From NCBI RefSeq assembly GCF_002917095.1, contig NZ_PQGA01000008.1, positions 62,001 through 126,000 on the forward strand: a DNA stretch of 64,000 bases, written 5' to 3'. The stretch is from Paraburkholderia eburnea (GTDB lineage: Bacteria; Pseudomonadota; Gammaproteobacteria; Burkholderiales; Burkholderiaceae). The notes below the pieces were generated by a model. The model was given only the letters and a program-made list of their open reading frames with translations. It was not told the DNA's origin and did not search any database. Within the stretch, counting starts at the first letter, position 1, and every line of letters begins with the position of its first letter. This document shows positions 26,416 through 36,134 of this stretch, piece after piece. A program made the position numbers and the translations under genes.

Positions 26416-27885
26416 ATGATGGCGACACTTTTGAGCAACCAGACGCTACCGGCGCTTCCTGCCGGCATGGCGCGCCCGACATACGACCGCCGGGGCGTGC
26501 GCCCGGGAATCATTCATCTGGGGCTCGGCGCGTTTCACCGGGCCCATCAGGCACTGTATACAGAGCCGTTACTCGAACGCGGCGACACGCGCTGGGGCAT
26601 CCTCGGCGTCCATTTGCGCGAGCGCCGCATGGCCGACGTCCTCGCCGCTCAGGACTATCTCTATTCGGTCACCGAGCGCGACGGCGAGATCTCGCGAAGC
26701 CGCGTGGTCGGCGCCCTGTGCGGCGCGCTCTATGCGCCCGCGGCGCTGTCCCGCGTGCTCGACGCCATCGCCGATCCCGGCGTGCGGATCGTCAGCCTCA
26801 CCGTCACCGAGAAGGGTTACAACATCGCGCCCGCGGGCGCCGAACTCGACGTCGCCGACCCCGGCATCCGCCACGACATCGTGACCCCCGATGCGCCGCA
26901 GACCACGCTCGGCGTGCTCGCCGCCGGTATCCGCAGACGTCCGGTCGATGCGCCGCTCACCGTCGTCTGCTGCGACAACATACTGGCGAATGGGGACACG
27001 CTGCGCCGTCTACTCGTCCAGTACGCCGGGCTGTTCGACCCGTCGCTGGCGCGCCGCCTCGACGAGACGATCGCGTTTCCCAACACCATGGTCGACCGCA
27101 TCGTGCCGGCCTCGACAGCCGCCACGCTCGACGAGGCGGGCCGCCGCCTTGGCCTGCGCGACGAGGCCGCGATCGTCTGCGAGCCGTTCACGCAATGGGT
27201 CATCGAGGACCGCTTCAGCGGCCCGCGGCCCGCGTGGGAGGACACGGGCGCGCTGTTGACGTCCGACGTGCACCCGTACGAAGCGATGAAGCTGCGGCTG
27301 CTCAACGGCTCGCATTCGGCCATCGCCTATGTCGGCCAACTGCGCGGCCTCGCCACCGTGTCGGATGCGATGGCCGACGCCGCGACGGCCGCGTTCGTGC
27401 GCCGCGTGATGACCGAGGACCTGCGTGCCACCGTGATGGCGCCGCCGGGCTTCGACGTCGAGGCCTATTGCCGGGATCTGCTCGCCCGCTTCGGCAACCC
27501 GACGCTCGCGCATCAGACGCGCCAGATCGCCATGGACGGCACGCAGAAGGTGCCGGTGCGCTGGCTGCCGGCGCTGCGCGAAAGCCTCGCGGCCGGTATC
27601 GAGCGGCCCTGGCTCGAACGCGCGCTGGCCGCGTGGCTGCATTACCTCGAGACCGCACGCAACGATGCGGGCGAGCCGCTCGTCATCAGCGATCCGGGTG
27701 CCGAGGCGCTTGCGTCGCGGCTGCGCGCGGCCAGCACATCGCTCGATGCCGTCGAAGCCGCGCTCGCGCACACGAGCGTATTCGGCGCCGCCACGTGGCC
27801 GCAGAGCTTTGTCGAACGCCTGGCGGGCCATCTGACGACCCTGCGCAAACATGGCACCGACGCCTTGATCGCCGATCGGGGCTGA
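26416..27885 (+). CDS. uxuB: D-fructuronate reductase (mannitol dehydrogenase family)
   Basis: A 489-aa long-chain polyol dehydrogenase: NAD-binding IIHLGLGAFHRAHQA, catalytic-region EPFTQWVIEDRF, and the lysine region DVHPYEAMKLRLLNGSHSA (the family KxxxxNxxH pattern). UxuB reduces D-fructuronate to D-mannonate; mannitol dehydrogenases share the fold, but the neighbours (mannonate dehydratase, gulonate dehydrogenase, sugar-acid carrier) favour fructuronate. ATG codons at 26416 and 26419 are both possible starts. The first gene of the forward unit, followed by the MFS carrier and porin. Confidence 0.82.
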   Translation: MMATLLSNQTLPALPAGMARPTYDRRGVRPGIIHLGLGAFHRAHQALYTEPLLERGDTRWGILGVHLRERRMADVLAAQDYLYSVTERDGEISRSRVVGALCGALYAPAALSRVLDAIADPGVRIVSLTVTEKGYNIAPAGAELDVADPGIRHDIVTPDAPQTTLGVLAAGIRRRPVDAPLTVVCCDNILANGDTLRRLLVQYAGLFDPSLARRLDETIAFPNTMVDRIVPASTAATLDEAGRRLGLRDEAAIVCEPFTQWVIEDRFSGPRPAWEDTGALLTSDVHPYEAMKLRLLNGSHSAIAYVGQLRGLATVSDAMADAATAAFVRRVMTEDLRATVMAPPGFDVEAYCRDLLARFGNPTLAHQTRQIAMDGTQKVPVRWLPALRESLAAGIERPWLERALAAWLHYLETARNDAGEPLVISDPGAEALASRLRAASTSLDAVEAALAHTSVFGAATWPQSFVERLAGHLTTLRKHGTDALIADRG

Positions 27886-27982
27886 AACCGCGCCGAAGCG
27901 GTCGGGTCGGGACCGCGAGCGCAGCCGGCTCCATCGCCGGCGATGAAACCAAACTCAATAACGTGATTTCAGGAGACGCAGC

Positions 27983-29287
27983 ATGAAGCAACGCACCATG
28001 AGCTGGATAACGGTGTTCCTGTTATTCCTCGTCTACGGCATCAACTATCTGGACCGCGTGGCGCTCTCGCTCACGGCGCCGCTGATCCAGAAAGACCTCG
28101 GTATCGATGCAGCGCAGATGGGGATCGTATTCAGCAGCTTTTTCGTCGGTTACGCGCTTTTTAACTTCGTCGGCGGCCTCGCGAGCGATCGGCTCGGGCC
28201 CAAGCTCGTCTACGTTTTCGCGGTCGGCCTCTGGTCGTTGTTCTGCGGGCTCACGGCCGTGACGGTTGGCTTCGCGAGCCTGCTCGTGGTGCGCGTGCTG
28301 TTCGGCATGGCCGAAGGGCCGCTCTGCGCCGGGGCGAACAAGATGGTCAACAACTGGATGCCGCACCGCCTGGCCGCGACCGCCATGGGCTTTTTGAGCG
28401 CCGGCTCGCCGCTCGGCGGCGCCATCGCCGGACCGGTCATCGGACTGCTCGCGATCAGCTTCGGCTGGCGGCCGGCCTTCTGGATCATCTGCGCGATCGG
28501 TCTGGTCTGGGTGGTCGTATGGATCGCCGTCACCGCCGACAACCCCGGCCGCAGCCGCCTCGTCACCTCGCTGGACGCCGCACCGACGGCGAGCCGCCAG
28601 TCGGGCACGCCGAACGCCGCCGCCGGTCTCGCCGACTCCGCCAGCGCCAACCTGCCGCTCATCGCCTGGCTGCGCCAGCCGCTCATCATCGCCGCCGCCG
28701 TCGCGTTCTTCAGCTACAACTACGTGCTGTTCTTCTTCCTGAGCTGGTTCCCGAGCTACCTCGTCGAAGCCCACCATCTGAACATCAAGCAGATGAGCTT
28801 TGCGACGATCGTGCCCTGGCTCGTGGGCACGGTCGGCCTCGCCGCCGGCGGCATGATCTCGGATGCGATCTTCCGCTGGACCGGCAAGCTCATGCTCTCG
28901 CGCAAGATCGTGCTCGTGGTCTGCCTTGTCGCGGCCGGGATATGCGTGGCCGTCGCGGGCTCGGTGCATACCGCCGTCAATGCCATCGCGCTGATGTCCG
29001 TCGCCCTGTTCCTGCTCTACGTCACGGGCGCGCTGTACTGGGCCATCGTCCAGGACGTCGTGCACCCCGCGAAAGTCGGCAGCGTGAGCGGCTGCATGCA
29101 TTGCGTCGGCAGCCTTTCCGGCGTGATCGGGCCGGCGGTCACCGGCCTGCTCGTCCAGCGCAGCGGCTCGTTCGCAACCGCATTCGTGCTTGCCGGCGCC
29201 GTCGCCCTCATAGGCGCCGTGCTCTCCGGCATCTTCATCCGTGACCCCCGTCCGGCCACCGACGTTCGCAGAAACGCTTTCTCCTGA
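27983..29287 (+). CDS. MFS sugar-acid:proton symporter (ACS family)
   Basis: A 434-aa, 12-helix transporter. The N-terminus YGINYLDRVALSLTAPLIQKD and the loop DRLGPKLVY are typical of the anion:cation symporter family (ExuT, GudP, DgoT). AGG-AGA precedes the ATG at 27983. Located 97 bases after fructuronate reductase, it is the probable uptake system for L-gulonate, D-fructuronate or a related hexuronate. The central loop between helices 6 and 7 (residues ~190-220) is Ser/Ala-rich. Confidence 0.85.
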   Translation: MKQRTMSWITVFLLFLVYGINYLDRVALSLTAPLIQKDLGIDAAQMGIVFSSFFVGYALFNFVGGLASDRLGPKLVYVFAVGLWSLFCGLTAVTVGFASLLVVRVLFGMAEGPLCAGANKMVNNWMPHRLAATAMGFLSAGSPLGGAIAGPVIGLLAISFGWRPAFWIICAIGLVWVVVWIAVTADNPGRSRLVTSLDAAPTASRQSGTPNAAAGLADSASANLPLIAWLRQPLIIAAAVAFFSYNYVLFFFLSWFPSYLVEAHHLNIKQMSFATIVPWLVGTVGLAAGGMISDAIFRWTGKLMLSRKIVLVVCLVAAGICVAVAGSVHTAVNAIALMSVALFLLYVTGALYWAIVQDVVHPAKVGSVSGCMHCVGSLSGVIGPAVTGLLVQRSGSFATAFVLAGAVALIGAVLSGIFIRDPRPATDVRRNAFS

Positions 29288-29366
29288 GTTCCCCCAGGCC
29301 ATTTTTCATGGCTGTTTTAGCTCATTTATTTAGTCATACTAATAATGTAAAAAAGGATGATCGTCG

Positions 29367-30542
29367 ATGAAAAAGACTATTCTTGTCACGGCCTCGTTTG
29401 CCGCGTGCGGTCTCGCTCACGCGCAAAACAGCGTCACGTTATATGGCGTGGTTGACGCCGGGTTCACCTACACGTCGAACTCGAAAGGCAGCAGCCAGAT
29501 CGCGCTGACGGGCGGCAACGAGTCTGCGTCGCGATGGGGGCTGCGCGGCAGCGAGGATCTGGGCAACGGCCTGAGCGCGATCTTCACGCTCGAAGCCGGC
29601 TTCAATCCGGCCAATGGCACGATGGGGCAGAACGGCACCGAGTTCGGGCGGCAAGCATTCGTGGGGCTGTCGAGCCAGACCTATGGCACGGCAACGCTGG
29701 GGCGGCAGTATTCGTCGCAGGCCGATTATGTCTATCCGCTCGTCGCCGGTTCGACGTGGGCCGCGTCCGGCGCCGGTTACGGTACCCACCCTGCCGACCT
29801 CGACAACCTGAACAACTCGAACCGCATCAACAATGCCGTCAAATATCAGAGCCCGACGTGGAACGGTCTGAGCTTTGGCGCGTTTTACAGCTTCGGCGGC
29901 CAGCCAGGCAGCGTCTCGCGCAACCAGATCTGGTCGGTAGGCGGCGGATACGCGAATGGCCCCCTCACGCTTGCTGCGGGCTATCTGTACGTGAACCGGC
30001 CGAACTTTTCGTTCTGGGGCGACAAAGCCAACGACAGCACCACCGCGAGCAACATCGCCAATCCGATCATCAGCGGCTATGCGTCGGCTGGCTCCGAGCA
30101 CATCGTAGCCGCGGGCGCCCAGTATGTGCTGGGCAACGCGACCGTCTCCACCGTTTATTCCAACACGCGGTTCGCGAACCTCGGCTCGGTAACGGTTGCG
30201 GGGCTTAGCCCGAACGAAGGCGCCTATACGGGCCATGCCGCGTTCAACAGCGCCGAATTGAACGTCCGCTATCAGGTGACGCCCGCGCTAATGCTCGCTG
30301 TTTCGTACGACTACACGAACGGCACGGGTGTGGGTAACGGCAGCGCGATCTATCACACGGTCGATCTCGGCGCCACCTACGCGCTCTCCAAACGCACGGA
30401 CCTCTATTTGATCGGCGTTTATCAGCACGCGGCAGGGACCGACTCCACCGGCCGCCCGGCCGTGGCGGCGATCATCGGCTCGACGCCTTCGACGGGCTCC
30501 GTGCAGACGGTCGTGACCGCCGGCATCCGCCAGCGATTCTGA
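29367..30542 (+). CDS. General porin (Burkholderia/Neisseria type)
   Basis: A 391-aa outer-membrane protein. A signal peptide (MKKTILVTASFAACGLAHA, cleavage after AHA) is followed by the mature start QNSVTLYGVVDAGFTY, the standard beta-strand 1 of the family. The SRWGLRGSEDLGNGL segment and the C-terminal GIRQRF with terminal Phe for BAM recognition are present. It forms a 16-stranded trimeric porin. Placed directly after the sugar-acid carrier, it probably provides outer-membrane entry for the same substrate. A weak stem-loop (GCCAT/ATGGC, 29298-29312) separates it from the carrier gene. Confidence 0.88.
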   Translation: MKKTILVTASFAACGLAHAQNSVTLYGVVDAGFTYTSNSKGSSQIALTGGNESASRWGLRGSEDLGNGLSAIFTLEAGFNPANGTMGQNGTEFGRQAFVGLSSQTYGTATLGRQYSSQADYVYPLVAGSTWAASGAGYGTHPADLDNLNNSNRINNAVKYQSPTWNGLSFGAFYSFGGQPGSVSRNQIWSVGGGYANGPLTLAAGYLYVNRPNFSFWGDKANDSTTASNIANPIISGYASAGSEHIVAAGAQYVLGNATVSTVYSNTRFANLGSVTVAGLSPNEGAYTGHAAFNSAELNVRYQVTPALMLAVSYDYTNGTGVGNGSAIYHTVDLGATYALSKRTDLYLIGVYQHAAGTDSTGRPAVAAIIGSTPSTGSVQTVVTAGIRQRF

Positions 30543-30715
30543 TCGTGGTCGCCCGCTCCCTGACGCATCTGGGCGATCGGCAATCGCACGGGTTGTGCCC
30601 AGGGCACGGGCGCCCTGCCTGCGGACCGGGGCGCAGGCGCGCGCACGCACCGGACGCACCGGACGCCACCGCGAAAGCAACGTGTGCGGCCCGGCAACGC
30701 CCCTTGCACGCCGGA

Positions 30716-31696
30716 TTAGCGGCTGCCCCGCTTGCTGAGGCCAATGTTCATCAACACCGCAACCACGATGATGAACCCGCGCACGACCTGCTGGAAGAAC
30801 GGATTCACGCCCATCAGCACGAGCCCGTTGCCGATCAGCGTGATCACGAGCACACCGAGCAGGGTTCCCGTCATCGATCCGCGGCCGCCCGAGAGCGACG
30901 TGCCGCCCACCACGACAGCGGCGATCACGTCGAATTCCAGACCGGAGGCCGCGCCCGCGTTGCCCGAGCCGAGCCGCGCGGTCAACAGGATGCCCGAGAT
31001 GCCGGCAAGAATGCCCGCGACTGCGAAGAGGGCCATGCGGATGCGCTTCACGTCGATGCCGCATAGAGCGGCGGCATGGGCGTTGCCGCCGATCGCAAAA
31101 GTCGAGCGCCCATAGGCCGTTTTGCGGCTCACGAACAGGAATACGAAGAACAGCACCAGCATCACGAGCGCCGAGCAAGGCACACCAAGCACGTTGTCGC
31201 CGAGCCGGTCGAGAAAATCGCTTTCGTCGAAAGTGATGGGCAGCGCATTGCTCATGAAGAGCGCGAGCCCGCGCAACGCGCTCCACAGCCCCAGCGTGGC
31301 AATGAACGAAGGCACGTTAAAAAGCGCGCGCAGCGCGCCTGCAACCGCACCGAGCGCCGCGCCGAGAATCAGCGCGAGGCCGGTCGCCGCCGCGAGCGGC
31401 ACATGAAAGCGCAGCAGATACGCGAAAATCACGGAAATGAACGCGACCATCGGCCCCACGCTGACATCGATCTCGCCGGCAATGATGATCATCGTCGCAC
31501 CCCAGGCGGCAATGCCGATGGTGGAGGCATCCCGCAGGATGTTCATCTGGTTTTCAAATGAGAAAAAGCCGTTCGCCATCACGCCGAAAACGATATAGAG
31601 CAGCACGATCACGCCGAGCAGGCCGATCTCGTTCAAATGCTGGTTGAAACGAAAATTCGGGCGCGCTTGCGTGGCGCTCACAGCTGACAGGTTCAT
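30716..31696 (-). CDS. Sugar ABC transporter permease (RbsC type)
   Basis: A 326-aa inner-membrane permease with about 9-10 helices. Family motifs GEIDVSVGPMVAF, FIATLGLWSALRGLALF and the EAA-like AAVVVGGTSLSGGRGSMTG are present. It pairs with the ATPase encoded 2 bases upstream. The start ATG at 31696 has AGGAGA eight bases before it, inside the ATPase end. Last gene of the six-gene minus-strand sugar operon. Confidence 0.9.
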   Translation of the reverse strand: MNLSAVSATQARPNFRFNQHLNEIGLLGVIVLLYIVFGVMANGFFSFENQMNILRDASTIGIAAWGATMIIIAGEIDVSVGPMVAFISVIFAYLLRFHVPLAAATGLALILGAALGAVAGALRALFNVPSFIATLGLWSALRGLALFMSNALPITFDESDFLDRLGDNVLGVPCSALVMLVLFFVFLFVSRKTAYGRSTFAIGGNAHAAALCGIDVKRIRMALFAVAGILAGISGILLTARLGSGNAGAASGLEFDVIAAVVVGGTSLSGGRGSMTGTLLGVLVITLIGNGLVLMGVNPFFQQVVRGFIIVVAVLMNIGLSKRGSR

Positions 31697-31698
31697 CG

Positions 31699-33255
31699 TC
31701 AATCTCCTGTTGATGTTTCGAACAGGCAGGCGGACATCAGCGCCTGCGTGGTGATGGCGGGAGCGGCAAGCTCCTCGGCGATGCGTCCGTCCCGGATGAC
31801 GGCCACGCGGTCGCACACGAGCGGTAGCTCTTCAAGCTCGCTCGATACGAAAATCACGCTGTTACCTTCGGCCGCGAGCGCCCGCATGATCGCGTAGATC
31901 TGCTGCTTCGCATCGACATCCACGCCGCGTGTGGGTTCGTCCAGCAAGAGGATCTGTGCCTGCGCGTGAACCCAGCGGCCAATCACCGCCTTTTGCTGAT
32001 TGCCGCCGGAAAGCGTGCTGATCGGTATTGCGGGCGTGCTGGCCTTGATGCCCATGCGGCGGATCACGGCCGCGGCCGCATCGTGGGCGTGCGCGGCCGA
32101 TAACATGCGGCCGCGCGAGACCTTGCGCAACGCCGTCAGCACGATGTTCTCGTCAACGCCCAGTTGAGCGAAGATGCCCTGTTCCTTGCGGCTTTCCGGC
32201 GTAAAGCCCAGGCCGCGCGCGAGCAGTTGACGGTAGTTCCAGCGCGTGTAGCGCTCGCCGCGGAAAACGAGTTCGCCGCTGCTCACCGGATCGAGTCCCG
32301 CGATCGCGCGCACGAGTTCGCTTCGTCCCGAGCCAAGTAGTCCCGCCAGGCCGAGCACTTCACCGCGCTTGAGCGTCAGTTCGACACCGGCGAGTTTTGG
32401 CGGCGCGCACAGGCCGCTGACGGACAGCGCGATCTCGTCGAGCACATGCGAGCGCAGCGTTTCCTGCACGATCGCCTGCCCGTGGCCGAGCATCAGTTCG
32501 ACAATATCGGCGTCGCTCATGTCGGCCAGGCGGTGCGTGGGCGAGGCGCGTCCGTCGCGCATGACTGTTGCGGTCTGCGCGATTTCGCGGATCTCTTTCA
32601 TCCGGTGGCTCACGTAGATCACAGCGATGCCGTTTGCGCTCATCTTCCTGACTGCGTCGAGCACGCGGCGCGCCTCGCGGTCGGTAAGCGAACTCGTGGG
32701 TTCATCGAGAATGACGAGGCGCGGCTGCCCCATCAGCGCGCGCGCGATTTCGACCAGCTGGCGCTCGGCTGCGGTCAGACTGGCTACCGTTTGGCGCGGA
32801 TCGAGGTTATCAAGGCCGAGATGTGCAAGAGCGGCCCTCGCGCCTGCACGCATGGCCTGATAGTCAAGCGCCAGACTTTTTCGCGGCCATGCGCCGAGGT
32901 AAAGGTTCTCCTCGATGCTCATGTCGGGCACGAGGCTCAACTCCTGATAGACGACTCGCACGCCGACGCCGGCGGCGTGTCGCGCACGCGTATCGGGGTT
33001 GTCCGGCACGCGGTTGCCGCACAGGAGAACCTCGCCGGCATCGGGGCATTCCGCGCCGGTCAGCAGACGGATCAGCGTTGATTTGCCGGCGCCGTTCTTG
33101 CCGAGCAGCGCGCGGACTTCGCCGGCCTGAATCGAAAAATCGACGTGGTCCAGCGCCAGCACGCCGCCATATCGCTTTACGGCGTTGCGAATTTCCGCAA
33201 CTGCGTCGACAGCCGCCTCGGCAGCGGCGCCGGAATCGGATGATACTGTGTTCAC
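31699..33255 (-). CDS. Sugar ABC transporter ATP-binding protein (RbsA/MglA type, two NBDs)
   Basis: A 518-aa protein with two nucleotide-binding domains. NBD1 has Walker A GKNGAGKSTLIRLLTG, signature region SLTAAERQLVEIARAL and Walker B LVILDEPTSSL. NBD2 has a degenerate Walker A (GLLGSGRSELVRAIAG), signature SGGNQQKAVIGRW and Walker B ILLLDEPTRGVD. This is the standard carbohydrate CUT2 arrangement, where one site is catalytic. It energises the permease encoded next to it. Located between binding protein and permease, as in rbs/mgl-like operons. Confidence 0.92.
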   Translation of the reverse strand: MNTVSSDSGAAAEAAVDAVAEIRNAVKRYGGVLALDHVDFSIQAGEVRALLGKNGAGKSTLIRLLTGAECPDAGEVLLCGNRVPDNPDTRARHAAGVGVRVVYQELSLVPDMSIEENLYLGAWPRKSLALDYQAMRAGARAALAHLGLDNLDPRQTVASLTAAERQLVEIARALMGQPRLVILDEPTSSLTDREARRVLDAVRKMSANGIAVIYVSHRMKEIREIAQTATVMRDGRASPTHRLADMSDADIVELMLGHGQAIVQETLRSHVLDEIALSVSGLCAPPKLAGVELTLKRGEVLGLAGLLGSGRSELVRAIAGLDPVSSGELVFRGERYTRWNYRQLLARGLGFTPESRKEQGIFAQLGVDENIVLTALRKVSRGRMLSAAHAHDAAAAVIRRMGIKASTPAIPISTLSGGNQQKAVIGRWVHAQAQILLLDEPTRGVDVDAKQQIYAIMRALAAEGNSVIFVSSELEELPLVCDRVAVIRDGRIAEELAAPAITTQALMSACLFETSTGD

Positions 33256-33303
33256 GAAAACGTCTCCGGTCTCGAACGAAACGATGGGTACCGCATCGCG
33301 AAA

Positions 33304-34308
33304 TCAGGGCAGGCCGTCGGCGTGCGCCTTGCGCCATGCGTTCGCGGCGGAGGGACTCGTGTAGGCGGTGATCGTGGCCGGCACGATCTTCGACGTGAGC
33401 TTCTTGCCCTGCGCCGCGTCCATCGCCTGTGCGAAGGCGAGCTTGCCGACCTCGACGCCGGACACGTCGACAATGCCCTTGAGCACCGTGCCTGACGCCA
33501 GTTCGTTCGCAATGTCCGCCGTCATGTCACAACCGAACACGACCACCGAACCGGCGCGCCCGGACTTCTCGACGGCCTTGGTGGCGCCAAGCGTCGCGCC
33601 GCCGGATTCGCCGACCAGCACGTTGATGCCGGGTTGCGCCGCCAACATGGCTTGCGCGGTGGAAATTGCCTTGTCGAGAATGGTCCCTTCCTGGTTGGCG
33701 ACGATCTGTGCATCCGGGATGCGGCGCTTGAGCGCCTCTTCGAAGCCCTTGCGCCGCTGCGTGCAAACCTCAAGGAACTCGCAGTTCAGGATGCCAATGC
33801 GCGGATGCGTCACGCCGGCCTTGAGCAGGTAGTCAGCGGCGGACTCGCCGAGCTTCTGGCCGAACGCGTAGGCATCGCCCACGACGTACGCATACACGTA
33901 TTGATCGACACCGCGCTGGTTGATGCAGGTGTTGTAGCAAACGACGGGAATCCCCGCGCGCGACGCCGCCCGGATCGCGCGCACGGAGCCATCGACCGAA
34001 GTGGCGGAAACGACGATGGCCGAGACCTTGCTCGCGATCATCGAGTCGATGAACGAGCTTTCCCTCGAAAGGTCGCCGCCCGAGTTGCTGTCGAGCACTC
34101 GTGCGCTCACACCGCTCTGGGCGGCCGCCTGCTGGATGCCGCTGCGCACGCCGGCGTAATAGCCTTGCGAGTCGAGATAAAGCACGCCGACCGAAACGTC
34201 CTTTGCTTCGGCATACGAAATACTATTCAGAATGCCGAGCAGCGCGATGCAGGCCGCAGCGCCCGCGCGTCCGATCCGGGTCAGGTTTCGCCAGGTTAAT
34301 ACGCTCAC
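33304..34308 (-). CDS. Periplasmic sugar-binding protein (RbsB/peripla_BP_4 type)
   Basis: A 334-aa protein with a signal peptide (ACIALLGILNSISYAEA). The mature part starts KDVSVGVLYLDSQGYYAGVRSG, and SMIASKVSAIVVSATSVDG and GIPVVCYNTC are typical of CUT2 binding proteins. The start is GTG at 34308 because AAAGGAG lies 8 bases upstream and it gives a normal signal peptide; ATG codons upstream would add a non-signal tail. The cysteine pair in CYNTCINQRG and CEFLEVCTQRR is unusual for the family. The sugar is unknown; the aldose epimerase and polyol/sugar dehydrogenase in the operon point to a hexose or pentose. Confidence 0.88.
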   Translation of the reverse strand: MSVLTWRNLTRIGRAGAAACIALLGILNSISYAEAKDVSVGVLYLDSQGYYAGVRSGIQQAAAQSGVSARVLDSNSGGDLSRESSFIDSMIASKVSAIVVSATSVDGSVRAIRAASRAGIPVVCYNTCINQRGVDQYVYAYVVGDAYAFGQKLGESAADYLLKAGVTHPRIGILNCEFLEVCTQRRKGFEEALKRRIPDAQIVANQEGTILDKAISTAQAMLAAQPGINVLVGESGGATLGATKAVEKSGRAGSVVVFGCDMTADIANELASGTVLKGIVDVSGVEVGKLAFAQAMDAAQGKKLTSKIVPATITAYTSPSAANAWRKAHADGLP

Positions 34309-34410
34309 TTTCGTCTCCTTTGAATTGCAGTCCTTATTAATTTTAAAGGAGCGGAATCGACTGGATGCCGCTCGCTTGCGCAACGGATTTCGCTGCGCGG
34401 GTGCCGCGAA

Positions 34411-35196
34411 TCAGGAAGGCGTGGATGCCTCGTGACGTAGCTGCTGCGTGCCGCCGGTTGCGCCGAAACGCATGTCGATGTGTTCCCGGAAAAGATCGAG
34501 GTGCTCGTTCATGGCTTCCCGGGCCGCCTTCGGATCGCGCTGCTCGATGGCGCGCAGAATCCTGGCGTGTCCTTCCAGCGATCGCGCGGGCGCGCCCACC
34601 AGCTCGGTCGTCAGCATGTAGCCGTCGCGCACGACCCGGTGAATCGGCGCGAGCATATTGCGCAACAGATCGTTGGAGGCCGCCTGGGCAATCGCTTCAT
34701 GGAATTCGAGGTCGAGCGCGGTGTAGCGCGCGTGGTTCCCGATATGCGTTTGCATTTGCTCGACGAGTTCCGTCATGCGCGCAAGACTCGCCTCGGTGCG
34801 CCGTTGCGCCGCGAGCGCGGCCAGTTCGGCTTCCGCGAAGTGCTGCACCTCCAGAATCTCGTTGAGCATTTTCTGGCTACGCGGCGAATTCACGTGGGCG
34901 AACAGCACGAGCGGATCGAGGTACTGCCAGTTTTCCGGCGGCTGAACCGTCATGCCCGAGCCGTGACGCACCTTGACGAGCCCGCAGTTCGCGAGCAGCT
35001 TGACCGCATCGCGAATCGTGACCCGGCTCACGTCGAACTGTTTTTCGAGCATGGGCTCGGTAGGCAGCAAGCTGCCCGGCGCATGTACGCCGTCAACGAT
35101 CAACTGACCGAGCTTCGCAGCGACACGCTCGCTAAGCGTCGTGCGCGGCATGGCGCTGTCGCGTGCGGGCGGTGCCGCGTTGGTGTCTGTACTCAT
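34411..35196 (-). CDS. GntR-family (FadR/FCD) regulator of the sugar operon
   Basis: A 261-aa regulator: winged HTH at residues ~20-85 (LLPTEPMLEKQFDVSRVTIRDA) and an FCD domain (residues ~100-240) with LDLEFHEAIAQAASNDLL and RSLEGHARILRAIEQRD, whose Asp/His residues typically bind a metal and a sugar acid. The start ATG at 35196 overlaps the epimerase stop by 4 bases. A regulator placed inside the operon it controls suggests feedback on its own transcription. A TCATATGA palindrome upstream of the first gene (37299-37306) is a possible site. Confidence 0.85.
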   Translation of the reverse strand: MSTDTNAAPPARDSAMPRTTLSERVAAKLGQLIVDGVHAPGSLLPTEPMLEKQFDVSRVTIRDAVKLLANCGLVKVRHGSGMTVQPPENWQYLDPLVLFAHVNSPRSQKMLNEILEVQHFAEAELAALAAQRRTEASLARMTELVEQMQTHIGNHARYTALDLEFHEAIAQAASNDLLRNMLAPIHRVVRDGYMLTTELVGAPARSLEGHARILRAIEQRDPKAAREAMNEHLDLFREHIDMRFGATGGTQQLRHEASTPS

Positions 35197-36134
35197 CTGC
35201 ACGCTCCGGCTAGATTCGATACCGTAAGACGCATCGTCAACGCCATGTCCGCGCCGGTGGCCAGCGTGACGAGGCCGCGCGGGTCGGGCGATGCATGGCT
35301 GTCCGCCGCGTGCGTCATCGGTTCGAAGCAGAAATAGTCGTGATGATAGTGCGGATCGAACCCGGTGTCGCTCACGAACACGAAGTAGTAACCGGCGCCC
35401 GGCGCTTCGATTGAGAGCGCGAGATCGCGGCCCGGCCAAACGATGCGCGCCGCGCCGTCCCAGCCGGCGAAGCCATTGTTCACCCAGCGGCGCGGCAAGG
35501 GCGCCCCCGCGCGGAAGTCGAGCGCCTCGGGTACGGGCGCTTCGTCTCCGGGCAGATAGTGCTCGCGTTCGGTCCAGTACGATGTGGCAGGCGCCTGCAG
35601 GCGCGTGTCCGGCTCAAGCACGAAATAAGGATGCCAACCCAGGCCGAACGGCAACGGTGCACCGAGATTCGTGACCGCGAGCGTCATCGTCATCGTGTCG
35701 CCGCTCAGCGCGAAGTGCTGCGTGGCGCGGTACGCGTACGGCGTCGCCGCGTCGGCGGGGTGTTCGTAGACGAGCGTGGCCGATCTGGCATCGCTTTGCG
35801 CGAGACTCCAGCGACCGAGCCAGCCGTCGCCGTGCAGGTAATGCTCGTCCCAAAGCTGGTTGGGCTCGAGTGCGTACGGGCGCCCTTCGCAGGCGAAGCG
35901 ATTGCCGCGCACGCGGTTGCCGAACGGCACGAGCGGAAAACAGGCCGAGCGCAGCGCCGGTATCGTCGCGTCAAGCGGCGCGGGCCGCAGCAGCGGCAGG
36001 CGTTCCCCGCCACGACGGGCATCAAGGCGCAGCAGGGTGCCGCCGAGCGTCGATACCGTGGCGTCCAGGTGCTCTGTGTGAAGGTCGATCAGCGCCATGG
36101 GTTTTGTGCTCGCAATAGACTCGCTGACGGTCAT
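35193..36134 (-). CDS. Aldose 1-epimerase (mutarotase) family protein
   Basis: A 313-aa galactose-mutarotase-fold protein. Family segments FPLVPFGNRVRGNRF (substrate arginine region), the histidine in FGLGWHPYFVLEP and VSDTGFDPHYHHDYFCFEPMTH are present. It interconverts alpha and beta anomers of an aldose, presumably the sugar imported by the ABC system and oxidised by the dehydrogenase. The start at 36134 overlaps the dehydrogenase stop by 4 bases; the ATG at 36098 is an alternative giving the more usual N-terminus (MALIDLHTEHLDA). Confidence 0.85.
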   Translation of the reverse strand: MTVSESIASTKPMALIDLHTEHLDATVSTLGGTLLRLDARRGGERLPLLRPAPLDATIPALRSACFPLVPFGNRVRGNRFACEGRPYALEPNQLWDEHYLHGDGWLGRWSLAQSDARSATLVYEHPADAATPYAYRATQHFALSGDTMTMTLAVTNLGAPLPFGLGWHPYFVLEPDTRLQAPATSYWTEREHYLPGDEAPVPEALDFRAGAPLPRRWVNNGFAGWDGAARIVWPGRDLALSIEAPGAGYYFVFVSDTGFDPHYHHDYFCFEPMTHAADSHASPDPRGLVTLATGADMALTMRLTVSNLAGACR

